DNA from: Intoshia linei
Taxonomy: Eukaryota > Orthonectida > Rhopaluridae
Length of the DNA stretch: 21,914 nucleotides
Direction of reading: 5' to 3'
NCBI GenBank assembly: GCA_001642005.1
Contig: LWCA01000623.1
Coordinates: forward strand, 1 to 21,914
Shown: positions 1 through 9,345 of the stretch, piece by piece
How positions within the stretch are numbered: position 1 is the stretch's first letter
Layout: the number at the start of each line of letters is the position of its first letter
Program-made: the position numbers and the translations under genes
The notes under the pieces: generated by a model
Told to the model about the DNA's origin: nothing
What the model saw: only the letters and a program-made list of their open reading frames with translations
The model's database searches: none

Positions 1-179
1 TTTATAAACATTTCAGTCGAATTTTACCATTATTGCAAAGGATTGTAATATAAACATGATATTAAGAAAGTTTTTTCAGTTTCGTTGTTGTTGTTACTTA
101 TTTAAATTTGAGTGTTTTAATAATAATGTTCTGAAAATGAAAATTTGAAATTTAAAAATTGCGAACGAATGAATTATAC

Positions 180-1125
180 AGATTTTCACCCATATTTTTT
201 TTCAAATTGTAGGATCAATATTTACATTTTCAATTTTTATTTTAATCGAAATATTTGAAAAATATTGGTTGAATATATTAAAAGTATTTTTCACCCGGAA
301 TGCGTAGATTTTTGGTTTGAAATTTTGTATTTATATCAACTGGAATAAGCTCATTTCAGAATAATTCTTTTTTTAATTTTTGAACTTTTAATTATTTCAC
401 TTTTTTTGTTAATAAAATATATGAATACTAAAATGCTTTTTTGGCCGTGAAGTCATCACTTATTGGATTGAGTTTTTTTGTGTGTTAACAGGATACAACT
501 GTACCAGTTGTAATTTTTTTCAAATTTTAGGGCTGTTTTCATAAAAAAAGGGTAATTTGGGGTTTTGGCCCTGAAGATATAATTTTTTTTAATTTAAATT
601 TATGATAATGTTGATGATTTTAAAATCCACATCAACGTATATGTTTTTTAAATTCTCCAACTCGTTTGATTTTCAAAAAGAGGGACAACAGTGGTTTTCG
701 ACCCGTAAGATGTAAAATTGTGAGGTTGAAATTTATNTAAATTTTTTGAAATTCTAGGGTTGTTTTCATTAAAAAAAAAAGGGTAATTTGTGGTTTTGGC
801 CTTGAAGATATAATAATTTTAAATTTAAATTTATGATAATGTTTATGATTTTAAAATCCGCATCAGCGGATATATTTTTTTAAATTCTCCAACTCGTTTG
901 ATTTTCAAAAAGAGGGACAACAGTGGTTTTCGACCCGTAAGATGTAAAATTGTGAGGTTGAAATTTATCTTATTATACGTCCCGGAAAAAAACTGTAATT
1001 GAAATGTGGTCTTTAAAAAATTCTAAGAGTGGTAGTTATTTCAATAAAGTGGAACACACACAGACAGACAGACACACAAACAAAAATTGTGTAGCCTTTT
1101 ATATAAGTTAGGAAGGACAATGTTT
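180..1125 (+). repeat. Dispersed repeat family, largest copy (plus orientation)
   Basis: The region is built on a recurring core, roughly AAAAARGGG, a short spacer, then GTGGTTTTGGCCNTGAAGAT. The core recurs near 184, 289, 441, 560, 693, 796 and 928, spaced about 103-152 bp, and decays leftwards. The right end is a conserved tail of about 150 bp with a CACAGACAGACAGACACAC stretch (about 1060) and TTTTATATAAGTTAGG (about 1098-1113). The same core and tail appear elsewhere in the window in both orientations, so this is an interspersed element with internal tandem structure. I see no coding potential and cannot name its class. It lies in what should be an upstream intron of the PI3K gene. Confidence 0.75.
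506..969 (+). repeat. Tandem duplication, two ~232-bp units
   Basis: The units at about 506-737 and 738-969 share long identical blocks. For example, CTCGTTTGATTTTCAAAAAG occurs at 661 and 893, and GACCCGTAAGATGTAAAATT follows both, a period of 232 bp. Each unit contains two halves carrying a version of the same core motif. The only ambiguous base of the window (n at 737) lies exactly at the unit junction. Confidence 0.85.
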
Positions 1126-1593
1126 AGTACCGAAACAAAGTACCGATATTTACAATTTTATTTTTCTTGAATTTAAACTATTTAATACATGTATTTATGA
1201 CAATGTTTAAAGTTGTACTGTTTTTACTTTAATTTTAAGATTATACACGCATTTTCTTTACATTAAATATTATTAATAAATTATAAAAATGGGATCACAA
1301 AATTGTTTTTAAAATTATATATTATATTATATTTAAACAAATGTTAACAAAATAAAATTAAGTTGGATTAATTCACTTTAAATTAAAAAATAATGTGAAA
1401 TAACCGATCCGTGGTTAAACAAATTTGGGAACCACTCCTTTAAAAGATTGATAGTAGTGAAAATGCTAATTTATTAATTAATAATTTGGTTTCAAATCAA
1501 AAAAAATTATTGAAACTTTCGCTTTGCAAAGCTAGTTAATAGCTACTGTTTGACGTATTACAAATCAGACAAGCTAAATAAATTATATTTTAG
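1111..1593. other. Non-coding stretch before the first PI3K exon; one hAT-like end
   Basis: This is AT-rich sequence with no recognisable exon in either strand. TTTGGGAACCACT at about 1423-1435 is the reverse complement of the CAGTGGTTCCCAAA ends of hAT elements, and probably a decayed right terminus. The last ~15 bp form the splice acceptor of the PI3K exon. Confidence 0.4.
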
Positions 1594-4500
1594 AGGAATT
1601 GTTTTGTTATATATACTTTTCAAGAAATCGGTCGTATCAAAGACTATCAAGTTTTGTTATATTGGAAAATACCTTGCCATCAGATATAATAAAAAAATGT
1701 TTTAAATATATGAGAGGTTTATCAGATTTTCCAAATTTATACGACAAGGACTGTTCTACATACATGATGAAGACCTGTGGCAAAAATCAGTATTTATTTG
1801 ATGAAGTTCCAATAATATCATATACATTTGTGGAAGAAATGGTGTTTGAAAAAAAAGAAATTAGTTTTTTATTAATTCATCAAGATGAAATATACAAAAA
1901 AGGATATACTGTAGCAAGTGATTTAACATTATCAGCTAAAAAATTGGATAGAATTAACAAGGTTATATCCTACCACAAAAGATTTGATTATGAAATAGAA
2001 TACGATTGTCTCTTAGTTGATCAAGTATCCTATTGCGAAAGCAGTGAAAGCGATTGTGATGAATATGAACAAAATTTAGACACAATGAACATTGATGACA
2101 ATATTGAAGATAGTTTGGATATAGATACTGTGGTAGAAAAACCATTTCAAATTGAAATTTTAACGGTGAATAGTAACACGTTATCGATGAATAATAATAC
2201 ATTGCCGGATCATGGGGTTTTCTATTTTCAAATAGCAATGTTTATTGGGACAACTAGATTGACTGAATACTTTAATACTACAAAGGTGGACAGCGTTTAT
2301 TTAAATTGGCGCAGTTTATATGATTTGAATATTGATTATAGAGATGTGTGTAGAGATGCATACATTTCATTCCGATTGTTGCACATGTTAAAAAAGACGG
2401 GTAAAGTAGCTAAACATTTGTTTTGGCTAAATATTCCGGTTTACGATGAGAAAGGTTGTCCCACAATGGGTGAGATTAGTCATAGAATGTGGAAATTTCA
2501 ATCAAAAGTTGAAGATTTTGATTGTCCAGGTACAATACAAGAATGTGGCGACACTTCTGCTCCAATCCTTAATGTCCGTTTTAAAGTCCAAAAATTAGTT
2601 GATTTTCGAATTGAAGACAATTTGAATAAAATTATTGACAAAATTCTATCGAAAAATAAAATTAAACCAGTGAGAATAGAAAATGGTGTTGTGTCTTGTG
2701 ACTCTGAGACTGAACCATCTGCCTATTTTACTGAAATGTATAAATGGTTTTTTGTGGACAAATTGGGTCCTCCTTTAAATAGTGTACAAAAGAAAATGTT
2801 TTGGAAAGATAGGTATTATTTTGCCAATCATCCAGAGGTATTGGTTCAATACATGCAAATTGTAAAATGGACTGATATGAAATGCATAAACGAGTTTTAT
2901 GCTTTTTTGCAGTTATTTGACCATGTCGGGCTGAGATTTGCTTTGGCTTTGCTGGACAATCGTTTTGTGGATACAAGAATCAGAAAATTTGCTGTAGACT
3001 CTTTAAGAAAACATTGTAAAGACGAAGAAATCATTTTATACATGATTCAATTGATTCAGGCTCTTAAGGCTGAAAAATATTTAGATAATGCTCTCATATT
3101 TTTCTTATTGGAGCGTTCCTGGAGCAATGCTAGGGTCGGGCATTGCTTTTATTGGACCTTGTCTACGGAATGTGCGGATCCATATTATAAAAATCGATTC
3201 AATATTTTTTTGTATATTTATTGCAGGTATTGTGGAGAATTTTCACACAGTCTAGTTAATCAAGTTACGGCATTGAGAAGATTAAATATTTTGGCGGTTC
3301 ACATGAAATATAATTCTACAGACTTGGACCATGTTTTACAGAGAGAATTGAGCAATCCTGAAATTAAAGCTGCAGTAAGTAATTTTATTTCTCCCATAAA
3401 CATTTCCCATCAACATGGCAAAATTATACCGCATTTATGCAAAGTCATGACCTCAAAGAAAAAACCATTGTGGCTTGTTTGGGAAAATTCGGACCCTCAA
3501 TCTCATTTATATTATAAAGAGTATAATTTAATTTTTAAGAGTGGCGATGATTTACGTCAAGATATGTTGACTTTACAAATGTTTCGCGTTTTGGATCGTA
3601 TTTGGAAAGACATTGGTGTCGATGTTAAATTGATACCATATGGTTGTCAATCTATCGGCCACGACGTCGGTGTTATAGAAGTCGTCAGAGGTTCTTGTAC
3701 ACTTTACGCTATTCAAAAAAGTGCTGTGATGAGTGCTATGCAAATTAATAGCGCTGGATTGTTGAAGTGGATCAAATTGAATCATTCCACTGCTGATGAA
3801 TACAGGAAAGCTATTCAAAATTTCACTTATTCTTGTGCTGGTTACTGTGTTGCTACTTACATTTTAGGTATCAGGGATCGTCATAATGATAATATAATGC
3901 TTACCAAAAGTGGTCATGTTTTTCATATTGATTTTGGTCATTTTCTTAATCATAAGAAAAAAAAACTTGGCATTATACGGGAGCGTGTTCCTTTTATTCT
4001 TACTAATGATTTTCTAAACGTTATTACTAATGGAAAGGATAACCCGCTAGAGACTAATGAATTCAAAATATTTACCAAAATTTGTCATAAAATTTATGCC
4101 GGTATATTTATTTATTTTATTCAATGTCGAAACTACCATTTTGTAATAAATGGTGGCCAACTGTGAGTGGTTACTTACTTGATTCAAGGACAGCTTAAAC
4201 TTGTTTAAGGTTTAAGCTGTCCTTGCTTGATCAAACCTACTTTTAAGTGTAATGGGTTTGACTTTACTATATATTAATTGTTTTATAATTATTAAAATTG
4301 AAAATCTTCCTTAAAGACTTTCCAGAAGAGTTTTTAATGGTGTAGTTTGGACATTGATTTTTTTAATATTTTATTTATATATATCTTGCTTAATTTAGCT
4401 TTATTCGATAGCCACCAATTTTTTATTAATATTTTTCTAATGATGATACCAAGTGGAATAGAAGAACTTTCTGTAAAAGATATTGAATATTTGAGACAAA

Positions 4501-5196
4501 TATTATGTGTCTCTTTGTCTTTAAAAGACGGTAAATTTGTTAATTATTATTTTTTATAATTTTTATCAAAGTTTTAATTTAAATAGAGGTTCGTCGATTT
4601 TATCGTATACAATGTATACTATACATGTAGTTTAAACTTTAAACATTTGAGAACCAATCAAGCAAAATTACTCGCTTTAGAGAAAAATAGATACAGTCAA
4701 TTCTGTTCTATATGAACATGAAGGAACCAGGTTTTGATCATGTTCATAATATACTGTAATATGAACATATATGAATGGCGATAATAATATAATTAAAAGT
4801 TTTGAAATGTCCAATCCATGTTTGTTCAAACAAAATTGTCGTTTTCATATTGAGATGAGTTCATATTCTAGGATGTTCATATAAAACAGAATTGACTTTA
4901 CATGTTTTTTAAATCTTGTTTGAATGGTATTTTTTATGTTTTCCTTGACATAAAGTTTAAATGTGGTAGATAACTATACCAGGTATTTTAATCATGGTTT
5001 ATAAGAATATCTGGCATTCAAATTGGGCAAAGGGTTGTAGTTTGGTTTTATTGATGTAGAGATTGTACTGTAAAAAGTACATATGGTATATAATATTTTA
5101 TTTGTTCATTTAGCTAGAAACTATTTTGATGCAGATATGTTAGTTTCCATTAATATGAGTTGGACTACCAAGGTTGACTGGTATTTGTTTATTTAA
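1594..5196 (+). CDS. PIK3CA: Class I phosphoinositide 3-kinase catalytic subunit (p110, alpha-like), 5'-partial; exons 1594-4101, 4399-4530, 5114-5196
   Basis: This is a lipid kinase that phosphorylates the 3-OH of PIP2 at the plasma membrane downstream of receptors and Ras. Numbering from the codon at 1599, the 905 residues run: Ras-binding domain (~1-110), an acidic linker (~146-180), C2 (~182-345), helical domain (~395-560) and kinase domain (~595-905). Visible kinase motifs are the ATP lysine in IFKSGDDLRQD (K647), the catalytic loop GIRDRHNDN (757-765) and DFG (778-780), followed by the basic activation segment HFLNHKKKKLG with RERVPF. The HKKKK run is closest to p110-alpha, but an invertebrate gene may be co-orthologous to alpha, beta and delta. 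Both joins agree in phase (G|CT each time) and restore family sequence: CHKIYAALFDSHQFFINIF, then KDARNYF up to SWTTKVDW near the C-terminus. The exon opens at an acceptor (tattttag, 1586-1593). No in-frame ATG lies upstream, so 1599 (TTG) is not a start, and about 180 N-terminal residues are missing from view. Confidence 0.94.
4185..4225. repeat. Perfect 16-bp inverted repeat inside PI3K intron 1
   Basis: The arms at 4185-4200 (CAAGGACAGCTTAAAC) and 4210-4225 are exact reverse complements separated by a 9-bp loop. They lie within the 297-bp intron 4102-4398. The stem would form in the pre-mRNA of either strand. The flanks (cttgat / cttgatca) add a weaker, gapped extension. It could be a fold-back transposon remnant or a structured intron element; the sequence does not decide. 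Confidence 0.85.
4692..4900. mobile_element. 205-bp MITE with 25-bp terminal inverted repeats, Tc1/mariner-pogo type, in PI3K intron 2
   Basis: The left end at 4694-4718 begins CAGTCAATTCTGTTCTATAT. The right end at 4874-4898 is its reverse complement with about two mismatches. TA dinucleotides flank both ends (4692-4693 and 4899-4900), as expected for a Tc1/mariner/pogo target site duplication. The interior has no open frame and contains further short tgaaca/tgttca repeats. It sits within the 583-bp intron 4531-5113 and explains about a third of that intron's length. Family assignment rests on the TA duplication and the CAGTC start. Confidence 0.8.
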
Positions 5197-6224
5197 TTTA
5201 ATTATTACAACACATTATATCAAAATTGAGATATTTTTCAATTAAAATTTTCATAAATTCCATTTTTAGGTTTTGGCATTGGACTGCTCATAAATAATTT
5301 TTTTTGTATAAATTCCGTTTAAATTAAATTTTTTATTTGTATTTTTATGTAATTATATTTTTCTGACTTGTATTATCTTATCCAGTTTTTAAGTTTCATC
5401 GGATTACTTACAGTTGTGATTAAAAAACAAGATATTTTAGAACATTTGTTTAACTCAGTGTTTCTCAACCTTTTTTAATACACTAATTATATTAGAGTAC
5501 TTATTTTGATATTACTTAAAATATTTTTTTAACTGCATATTGAATGGTCAGGTTCTTAGAATGAGAGCCACCAAATTTTACAAAAAAGTAAAATAAAATT
5601 ATTTGTTAATAATATTTAAAATAAAGGGGAATTATGTTTTTGACGCTGAAGGACTGAATATAGGAAAATGTAAATGTATTTTATACATATATTTATGTTG
5701 CATAGAATTATATGGGGTAGTCGCAGAATGTGGATTAGTATAGTAGTAACATTATCCATGAAATGTATACATTCTACGACTTGCCCGTGGAATATGTACA
5801 TTTCATAGTTGTATTCTATTACATTTTATACCAGTGGTTCCCAAAATGGCGGCTTGGCCCCACCAGTATAGAATCTATACGATATTTATACTGTATCAAT
5901 AATTAAAAAATATTGTAAATACTGTAAAAAAATAAAAAAATTTTGTATTTTTTTAGAACAAATTTCTCAATTACGTATGAAAAATATCAAATTACACACG
6001 TGTGTTGTGACAATAATAATAAAGAGTTGCGCCTGTCGCAGATCGAGTTAAGATAGTTTTATGGACCCGAGGATCGTATGCACTCCATCCCTGATATATG
6101 AAATTAATATATTCACTTAAATTTAGTAGTAATGGAAAAAAGATATTACAGTAAATGGCGTTAATTGTAATTGTAATTACTATCATTACCGAAATATCAT
6201 TTTTCACTTATTTATTTTTCTTAA
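5197..6224. other. Intergenic stretch with two hAT-like termini
   Basis: No gene is seen. CAGTGTTTCTCAACCTTTTT at 5456-5475 and CAGTGGTTCCCAAAATGGCG at 5833-5852 both look like left ends of hAT transposons (family knowledge). Neither has a partner end or a clear 8-bp duplication nearby, so both are read as decayed fragments. A less AT-rich island at about 6027-6093 ends CCATCCCTG and may be another transposon end in minus orientation. Confidence 0.45.
5241..5246 (+). terminator. Possible poly(A) signal of the PI3K gene (ATTAAA)
   Basis: ATTAAA lies 45 bp after the PI3K stop codon. It is the common variant of AATAAA, but chance occurrence is likely in such AT-rich sequence, so this is weak. 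Confidence 0.3.
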
Positions 6225-6410
6225 TAATCTTTACTTATATAATATGCTATGCAATATTTGTTTATGTGTGTTACCATTTATTTCAATAACTACCAGTCTT
6301 AGAATTTTATAAAGTCAAAAAGCCCAATTTTTATTTTTTTTGAAAATCAAACGAGTTCGAGAATTTAAAAAAAATATACTCTAATTCGAATTTTAAAATC
6401 AAATATTGTC
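6225..6410 (-). repeat. Dispersed repeat family, minus-orientation partial copy
   Basis: It starts with the complement of the family's tail (CTTATATAATATGCTATGCA, then TTGTTTATGTGTGTTACC and ATTTCAATAACTACCA), and continues into the complement of GATTTTCAAAAAG...TTAAAATC. The order matches the copy at 1125 back to about 880, so it is an inverted, diverged copy. Confidence 0.7.
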
Positions 6411-6449
6411 GTATGTCAAAACATTTACCATTTCAAAACGGTTACCAAA

Positions 6450-6456
6450 TATAAAG
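6450..6456 (+). promoter_or_regulatory. TATA-like box upstream of the small retroelement frame
   Basis: TATAAAG lies 86 bp before the ATG at 6542. The spacing suits a TATA box, but such strings are frequent in this AT-rich DNA. Confidence 0.25.
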
Positions 6457-6541
6457 TTCAGTTGCTATAGTCGAATTAAATTCAAATCAAAAATTTTATA
6501 ATAGCAAAACTAAAAATTGTTTCATCGTTATACAATTCATC

Positions 6542-6712
6542 ATGGTTAAAAATTTTACATTTATAACTGTGCAAGATAAAATAAATTTAATTAATATTCT
6601 GCAAGAAGAAGATCTAATTACTTTGATTAAACAAGAAAAATACAAAATTAAGATGAAGGCTCAAAACTTTACAGTTAAAGATGGTGAATTGTTTTTTTTG
6701 AAAGGTTTTTAA
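6542..6712 (+). pseudogene. Small open frame resembling the N-terminal side of a KRBA2-like retroelement integrase
   Basis: The frame runs from ATG to TAA and encodes 56 residues: MVKNFTFITV, then INLINILQEEDLITLIKQEK, then NFTVKDGELFFLKGF. The segment around IKQEKYKIK and the VKDGELFFLKG ending resembles the stretch just before the integrase zinc-binding region in gypsy/KRBA2-like proteins (a remembered pattern, not searched). The zinc-binding His/Cys residues and the DDE core are absent. The stop is followed after 7 bp by the next frame, which resembles the opposite end of the same kind of protein. I read the pair as a deletion remnant rather than a working gene. It could also be an expressed two-frame transcript. 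Confidence 0.4.
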
Positions 6713-6719
6713 GTTATTT

Positions 6720-7055
6720 ATGCCGTATATATTAAATTTTCTAAATAATGGAAATTCAAAGCTGAAAGTATATAGTCACTATGAAGTAGATGCAAATGTG
6801 TTAACAATGAATGAAAAAATTAGATATCGGTATGAAACCATGTCTCAATCAATATGTTTTATTATAGGTGATAAAATCCGAGTCAAACATGATTTCGACA
6901 CCAAAGTGAAGACCAGGAAAAGACCTTTCGACTTCTCATTCTCTAATGAAATATTTACCGTTGTTCAAAAAAAATGTAACAATTACGTCATTGAATGTAA
7001 CTCATATCATGCCACACTTGTTGTAAATATTAATAGAATTAAAAAAATAAACTAA
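6720..7055 (+). pseudogene. Open frame resembling the C-terminal end of a KRBA2-like integrase/retroelement polyprotein
   Basis: It encodes 111 residues from a true ATG to TAA. The second half reads GDKIRVKHDFDTKVKTRKRP, then NEIFTVV, then NNYVIECNS, then VVNINRIKKIN. This is the beta-barrel-like tail found after the integrase core in KRBA2-like and gypsy-type integrases, where a G-D-x-V-R-V-K motif and a closing NRIKKI are usual (family knowledge). No DDE catalytic region precedes it: the frame begins abruptly with MPYILNFLNN. The catalytic core appears to have been deleted between 6712 and 6720. The frame is still open, so the loss is either recent or the fragment is retained. An AATAAA overlaps its end (7046-7051). 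Confidence 0.5.
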
Positions 7056-7114
7056 ATTTGTGTATTTTGTAACGTTTACAGCTACGAAACAACTACACCG
7101 TGTCCGTTCAAAAT

Positions 7115-7290
7115 ATCGTAAAAATATACTAATATTAGAATGTACAGACCCAAGTTAAAACTGAAATATTAAGATACCATATTATACCTACAAACAATAT
7201 TACAAAAAAATTAGAAATATTCTATGGTGTTCACATTAGAGAATATTTTTTTATCTAATTTATTATTATAAATTCTAATATTTTTACGAT
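7115..7290. repeat. Inverted repeat bounding a ~176-bp segment
   Basis: The right arm at 7273-7290 (TTCTAATATTTTTACGAT) is the reverse complement of the left arm at 7115-7140 once an 8-bp insertion in the left arm is allowed for. A second, perfect 9-bp pair (CCATGGTTT at 7307-7315, AAACCATGG at 7330-7338) lies just to the right. These could be small fold-back elements. There is no target duplication I can defend. Confidence 0.4.
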
Positions 7291-7750
7291 CTTTTGATAG
7301 TTCGCCCCATGGTTTGTATGGCAAAAATTAAACCATGGTTAAGAATGCAGTACGACATAAGTAATTAAACAAACATTCTTTCATTCAGTTTATGATTAAT
7401 TTTTCTATATCTAATATACAACTTAAAGTGACCCATAACAGTTTCAATTTCATAAATTATACCAAACAACAATAAGGATTAAATAACAAAATCTGACACT
7501 TGAATAAATATCAACGTGAAATTGTATTGATCACTTTTGAATAAATTTAAAATTCTATTGTTAAAAGCGTTAAAATATAGTATTGACTCAGTACTACTGA
7601 GCAGCACAATAAGTTGTATACTAGTAAAATGTTAATTGTGGACATTTGAACCAGGATAATTGCACGCATCACTGCCGATCGGCTTATACACGAATCAGTA
7701 TCTTAGTACTAAATAAATAATGGTCTTAAATGTTATAGTACTGTCCGGTG
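7291..7750. other. Non-coding stretch before the zinc-finger gene
   Basis: AT-rich, with no exon, RNA gene or clear transposon end recognised beyond the small CCATGGTTT palindrome noted beside it. It ends at the TATA-like box at 7751. Confidence 0.4.
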
Positions 7751-7757
7751 TATAAAA
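7751..7757 (+). promoter_or_regulatory. TATA-like box of the PHD-finger gene
   Basis: TATAAAA in a comparatively GC-rich setting (CCGGTGTATAAAACAAT), 130 bp before the ATG at 7881. If used, transcription would begin near 7780 with a ~100-nt leader. Confidence 0.35.
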
Positions 7758-7880
7758 CAATATCCATAACAATGGGTAAACTAATGATTAGAATCAAACT
7801 GGTTTACGGAGAGTATTCTAGTCAAACCATACTTACATTTAGAATTTAACAGGCGTATATTTTTTTTAATTAACATCAAA

Positions 7881-8123
7881 ATGTCGAAAAGTGAATTTGC
7901 TTCAGAGAAATACCCTAGATTGTTCCGCAATAGAATATGTGCGTCGGAAAAGTCGTGTAAAGCACCAGGTATATTGTAATTATTTTTTTTAAATTTAATA
8001 TCATTTAAAGAAAATCCTGTGTGGGTTTTATGTTTTGGGTGCAACAAGCTGTATCATGCCGATTGCGTTGAAACGAATGTGTATAATATCGACCATTCCT
8101 ACATTTGTAAAAACTGTAAATAA
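7881..8123 (+). CDS. Small PHD-type zinc-finger protein, 66 residues; exons 7881-7968 and 8011-8123
   Basis: The candidate runs from ATG at 7881 to TAA at 8121-8123 with one 42-bp intron (donor GTATAT at 7969, acceptor AAAG at 8010; phase 1, giving G|AA). The spliced product carries eight zinc ligands spaced C20-x5-C26-x10-C37-x2-C40-x4-H45-x2-C48-x13-C62-x2-C65, with NKLYHADC around the histidine and YICKNCK at the end. That is the C4-H-C3 order of a PHD finger, with a wider first knuckle than the usual C-x2-C. PHD fingers read histone tails or act as protein-binding modules; here it is nearly the whole protein. Retroelements can also carry such fingers, so this may be a retroelement fragment. 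Support comes from the motif forming only after splicing, an upstream TATA box and AATAAA 54 bp after the stop. The weak point is the acceptor, which lacks a pyrimidine tract. Confidence 0.6.
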
Positions 8124-8176
8124 TCTTGTTGCTATTATTTTATTCATATGTACTGGATATGTACGATTTTTATTTA

Positions 8177-8182
8177 AATAAA
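8177..8182 (+). terminator. Poly(A) signal AATAAA of the PHD-finger gene
   Basis: Canonical AATAAA, 54 bp after the stop codon, a typical distance for a short 3' UTR. Confidence 0.4.
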
Positions 8183-9169
8183 TTTTGTAAATCATTTTCA
8201 CTTTTATACAATCTGCGTTAATATCGTTGATTAATAGTTTGTCTTTTTTTGATTTACAATGATTAGCTTCAGAAATTCACATGAAATGTCGACATTTTTA
8301 ATTGAATTTAAGATCATCAATTTTACATTAAATTAAAAATTTACTTGCCTTTAAAAACAACGCATTCAATAATTATTTTTTGTAATGACACTAAAATTAT
8401 GAATATGGCACTAAATGATAATTATTTAAATTTAAATTCCATGTAGTACACGAAATTGATAAAATGTTTTGTAAGGATTATCATAATACATGTGACATAT
8501 AAACTTTAATTTAAATTTATGAGACATTTTAATCCTACTTCCGGTTTTATTTTTATGCTTTCGCTCGACGGTGTTGTCTTCATTTTAAAAAAATTAATAT
8601 GAAATTTGTCAAGAGAATAATATTATACTTGAAATTTAAAATATTGTCGGGATTAAATAGAAATCGAACGATGGAAAGGTATATTTATATCATATATAAG
8701 GTGTAGCAGTTAATAAGAAATTATAATTTACATACGTTATAGAATTTTGAAAAATTATTAGAGTTCTCATATGCAAGGTTCTATTCACATGTTCCAGTAT
8801 GAATTACCTTCATTTATATAATATTTTTTACGGCTATATACCTAAAAAAATATTTTAATTCAAATAAAATCTACACGTTTATCAAAAAAAGTTGACACCT
8901 TAATGTACATTGTACAATTGTACCTGAACTACATACTTCTTCAATCATACATTTCAGAAAAAACAACATTGGTTGATTTTATATTAAAATTTATTTTTGA
9001 CGGGGAATCCGCAGACGTCTGTATAGCAAAATTTTTTTCAATATCAACTGTAATAAACTGTACCAGAATAATCCTTACTTTTTAATTCTAGGACATAGTT
9101 ATTGAATTTTTTTATAAAGTTACTAGATCAAAAAATTAATAAATTGCTTCTTTGATTCGCGAAGGTGGC
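8183..9169. other. Non-coding AT-rich stretch
   Basis: No exon, RNA gene or transposon end is recognised. The 60-codon frame at 8903-9085 starts at ATG but has no domain and composition typical of random AT-rich DNA. Confidence 0.4.
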
Positions 9170-9345
9170 AATTTGAGAGATTGAATTTTTTGGTGTAGGT
9201 TAAATAAAAATAACTCTATTAGCTGTGATTTTTTTGATAATTATAGGATTTTTTAATTTATAAAAAAGGGTAATTTGTGGTTTTGATCGTAAAAATGCAA
9301 GTTTTTTAGATTTCGATTATTTGAATGCTCATGATTTTAAAAACT
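9170..9345 (+). repeat. Dispersed repeat family, partial plus-orientation copy
   Basis: It contains GATTGAATTTTTTGG, ATTATAGGATTTTTTAATTT, then AAAAAAGGGTAATTTGTGGT and TTGATCGTAAAAATGCAAG. The GGGTAATTTGTGGTTTT block is identical to the copy near 780. The tail is missing. Confidence 0.65.

Noticed and set aside
1599-1601. TTG as start of the PI3K protein
   Set aside because: It follows directly on a splice acceptor (AG at 1592-1593), the Ras-binding domain is already under way, and animal nuclear genes rarely start at TTG. The exon is internal.
1963-3818. Three minus-strand frames of 81-91 codons inside the PI3K exon
   Set aside because: They are antisense shadows of a strongly coding exon and show no domain.
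4102-4166. Read-through C-terminus of PI3K ending IFIYFIQCRNYHFVINGGQL-like sequence
   Set aside because: The reading frame runs into intron 1. Family sequence resumes at 4399 after an in-phase splice, so the stop at 4164-4166 is not the gene's end.
5616-6207. Minus-strand frames of 61 and 71 codons
   Set aside because: Low-complexity translations without domains; one overlaps the GC-richer island and probable transposon remnant.
7781-8047. Minus-strand 88-codon frame
   Set aside because: It is antisense to the PHD-finger exons, which explain the open stretch better; no domain is seen.
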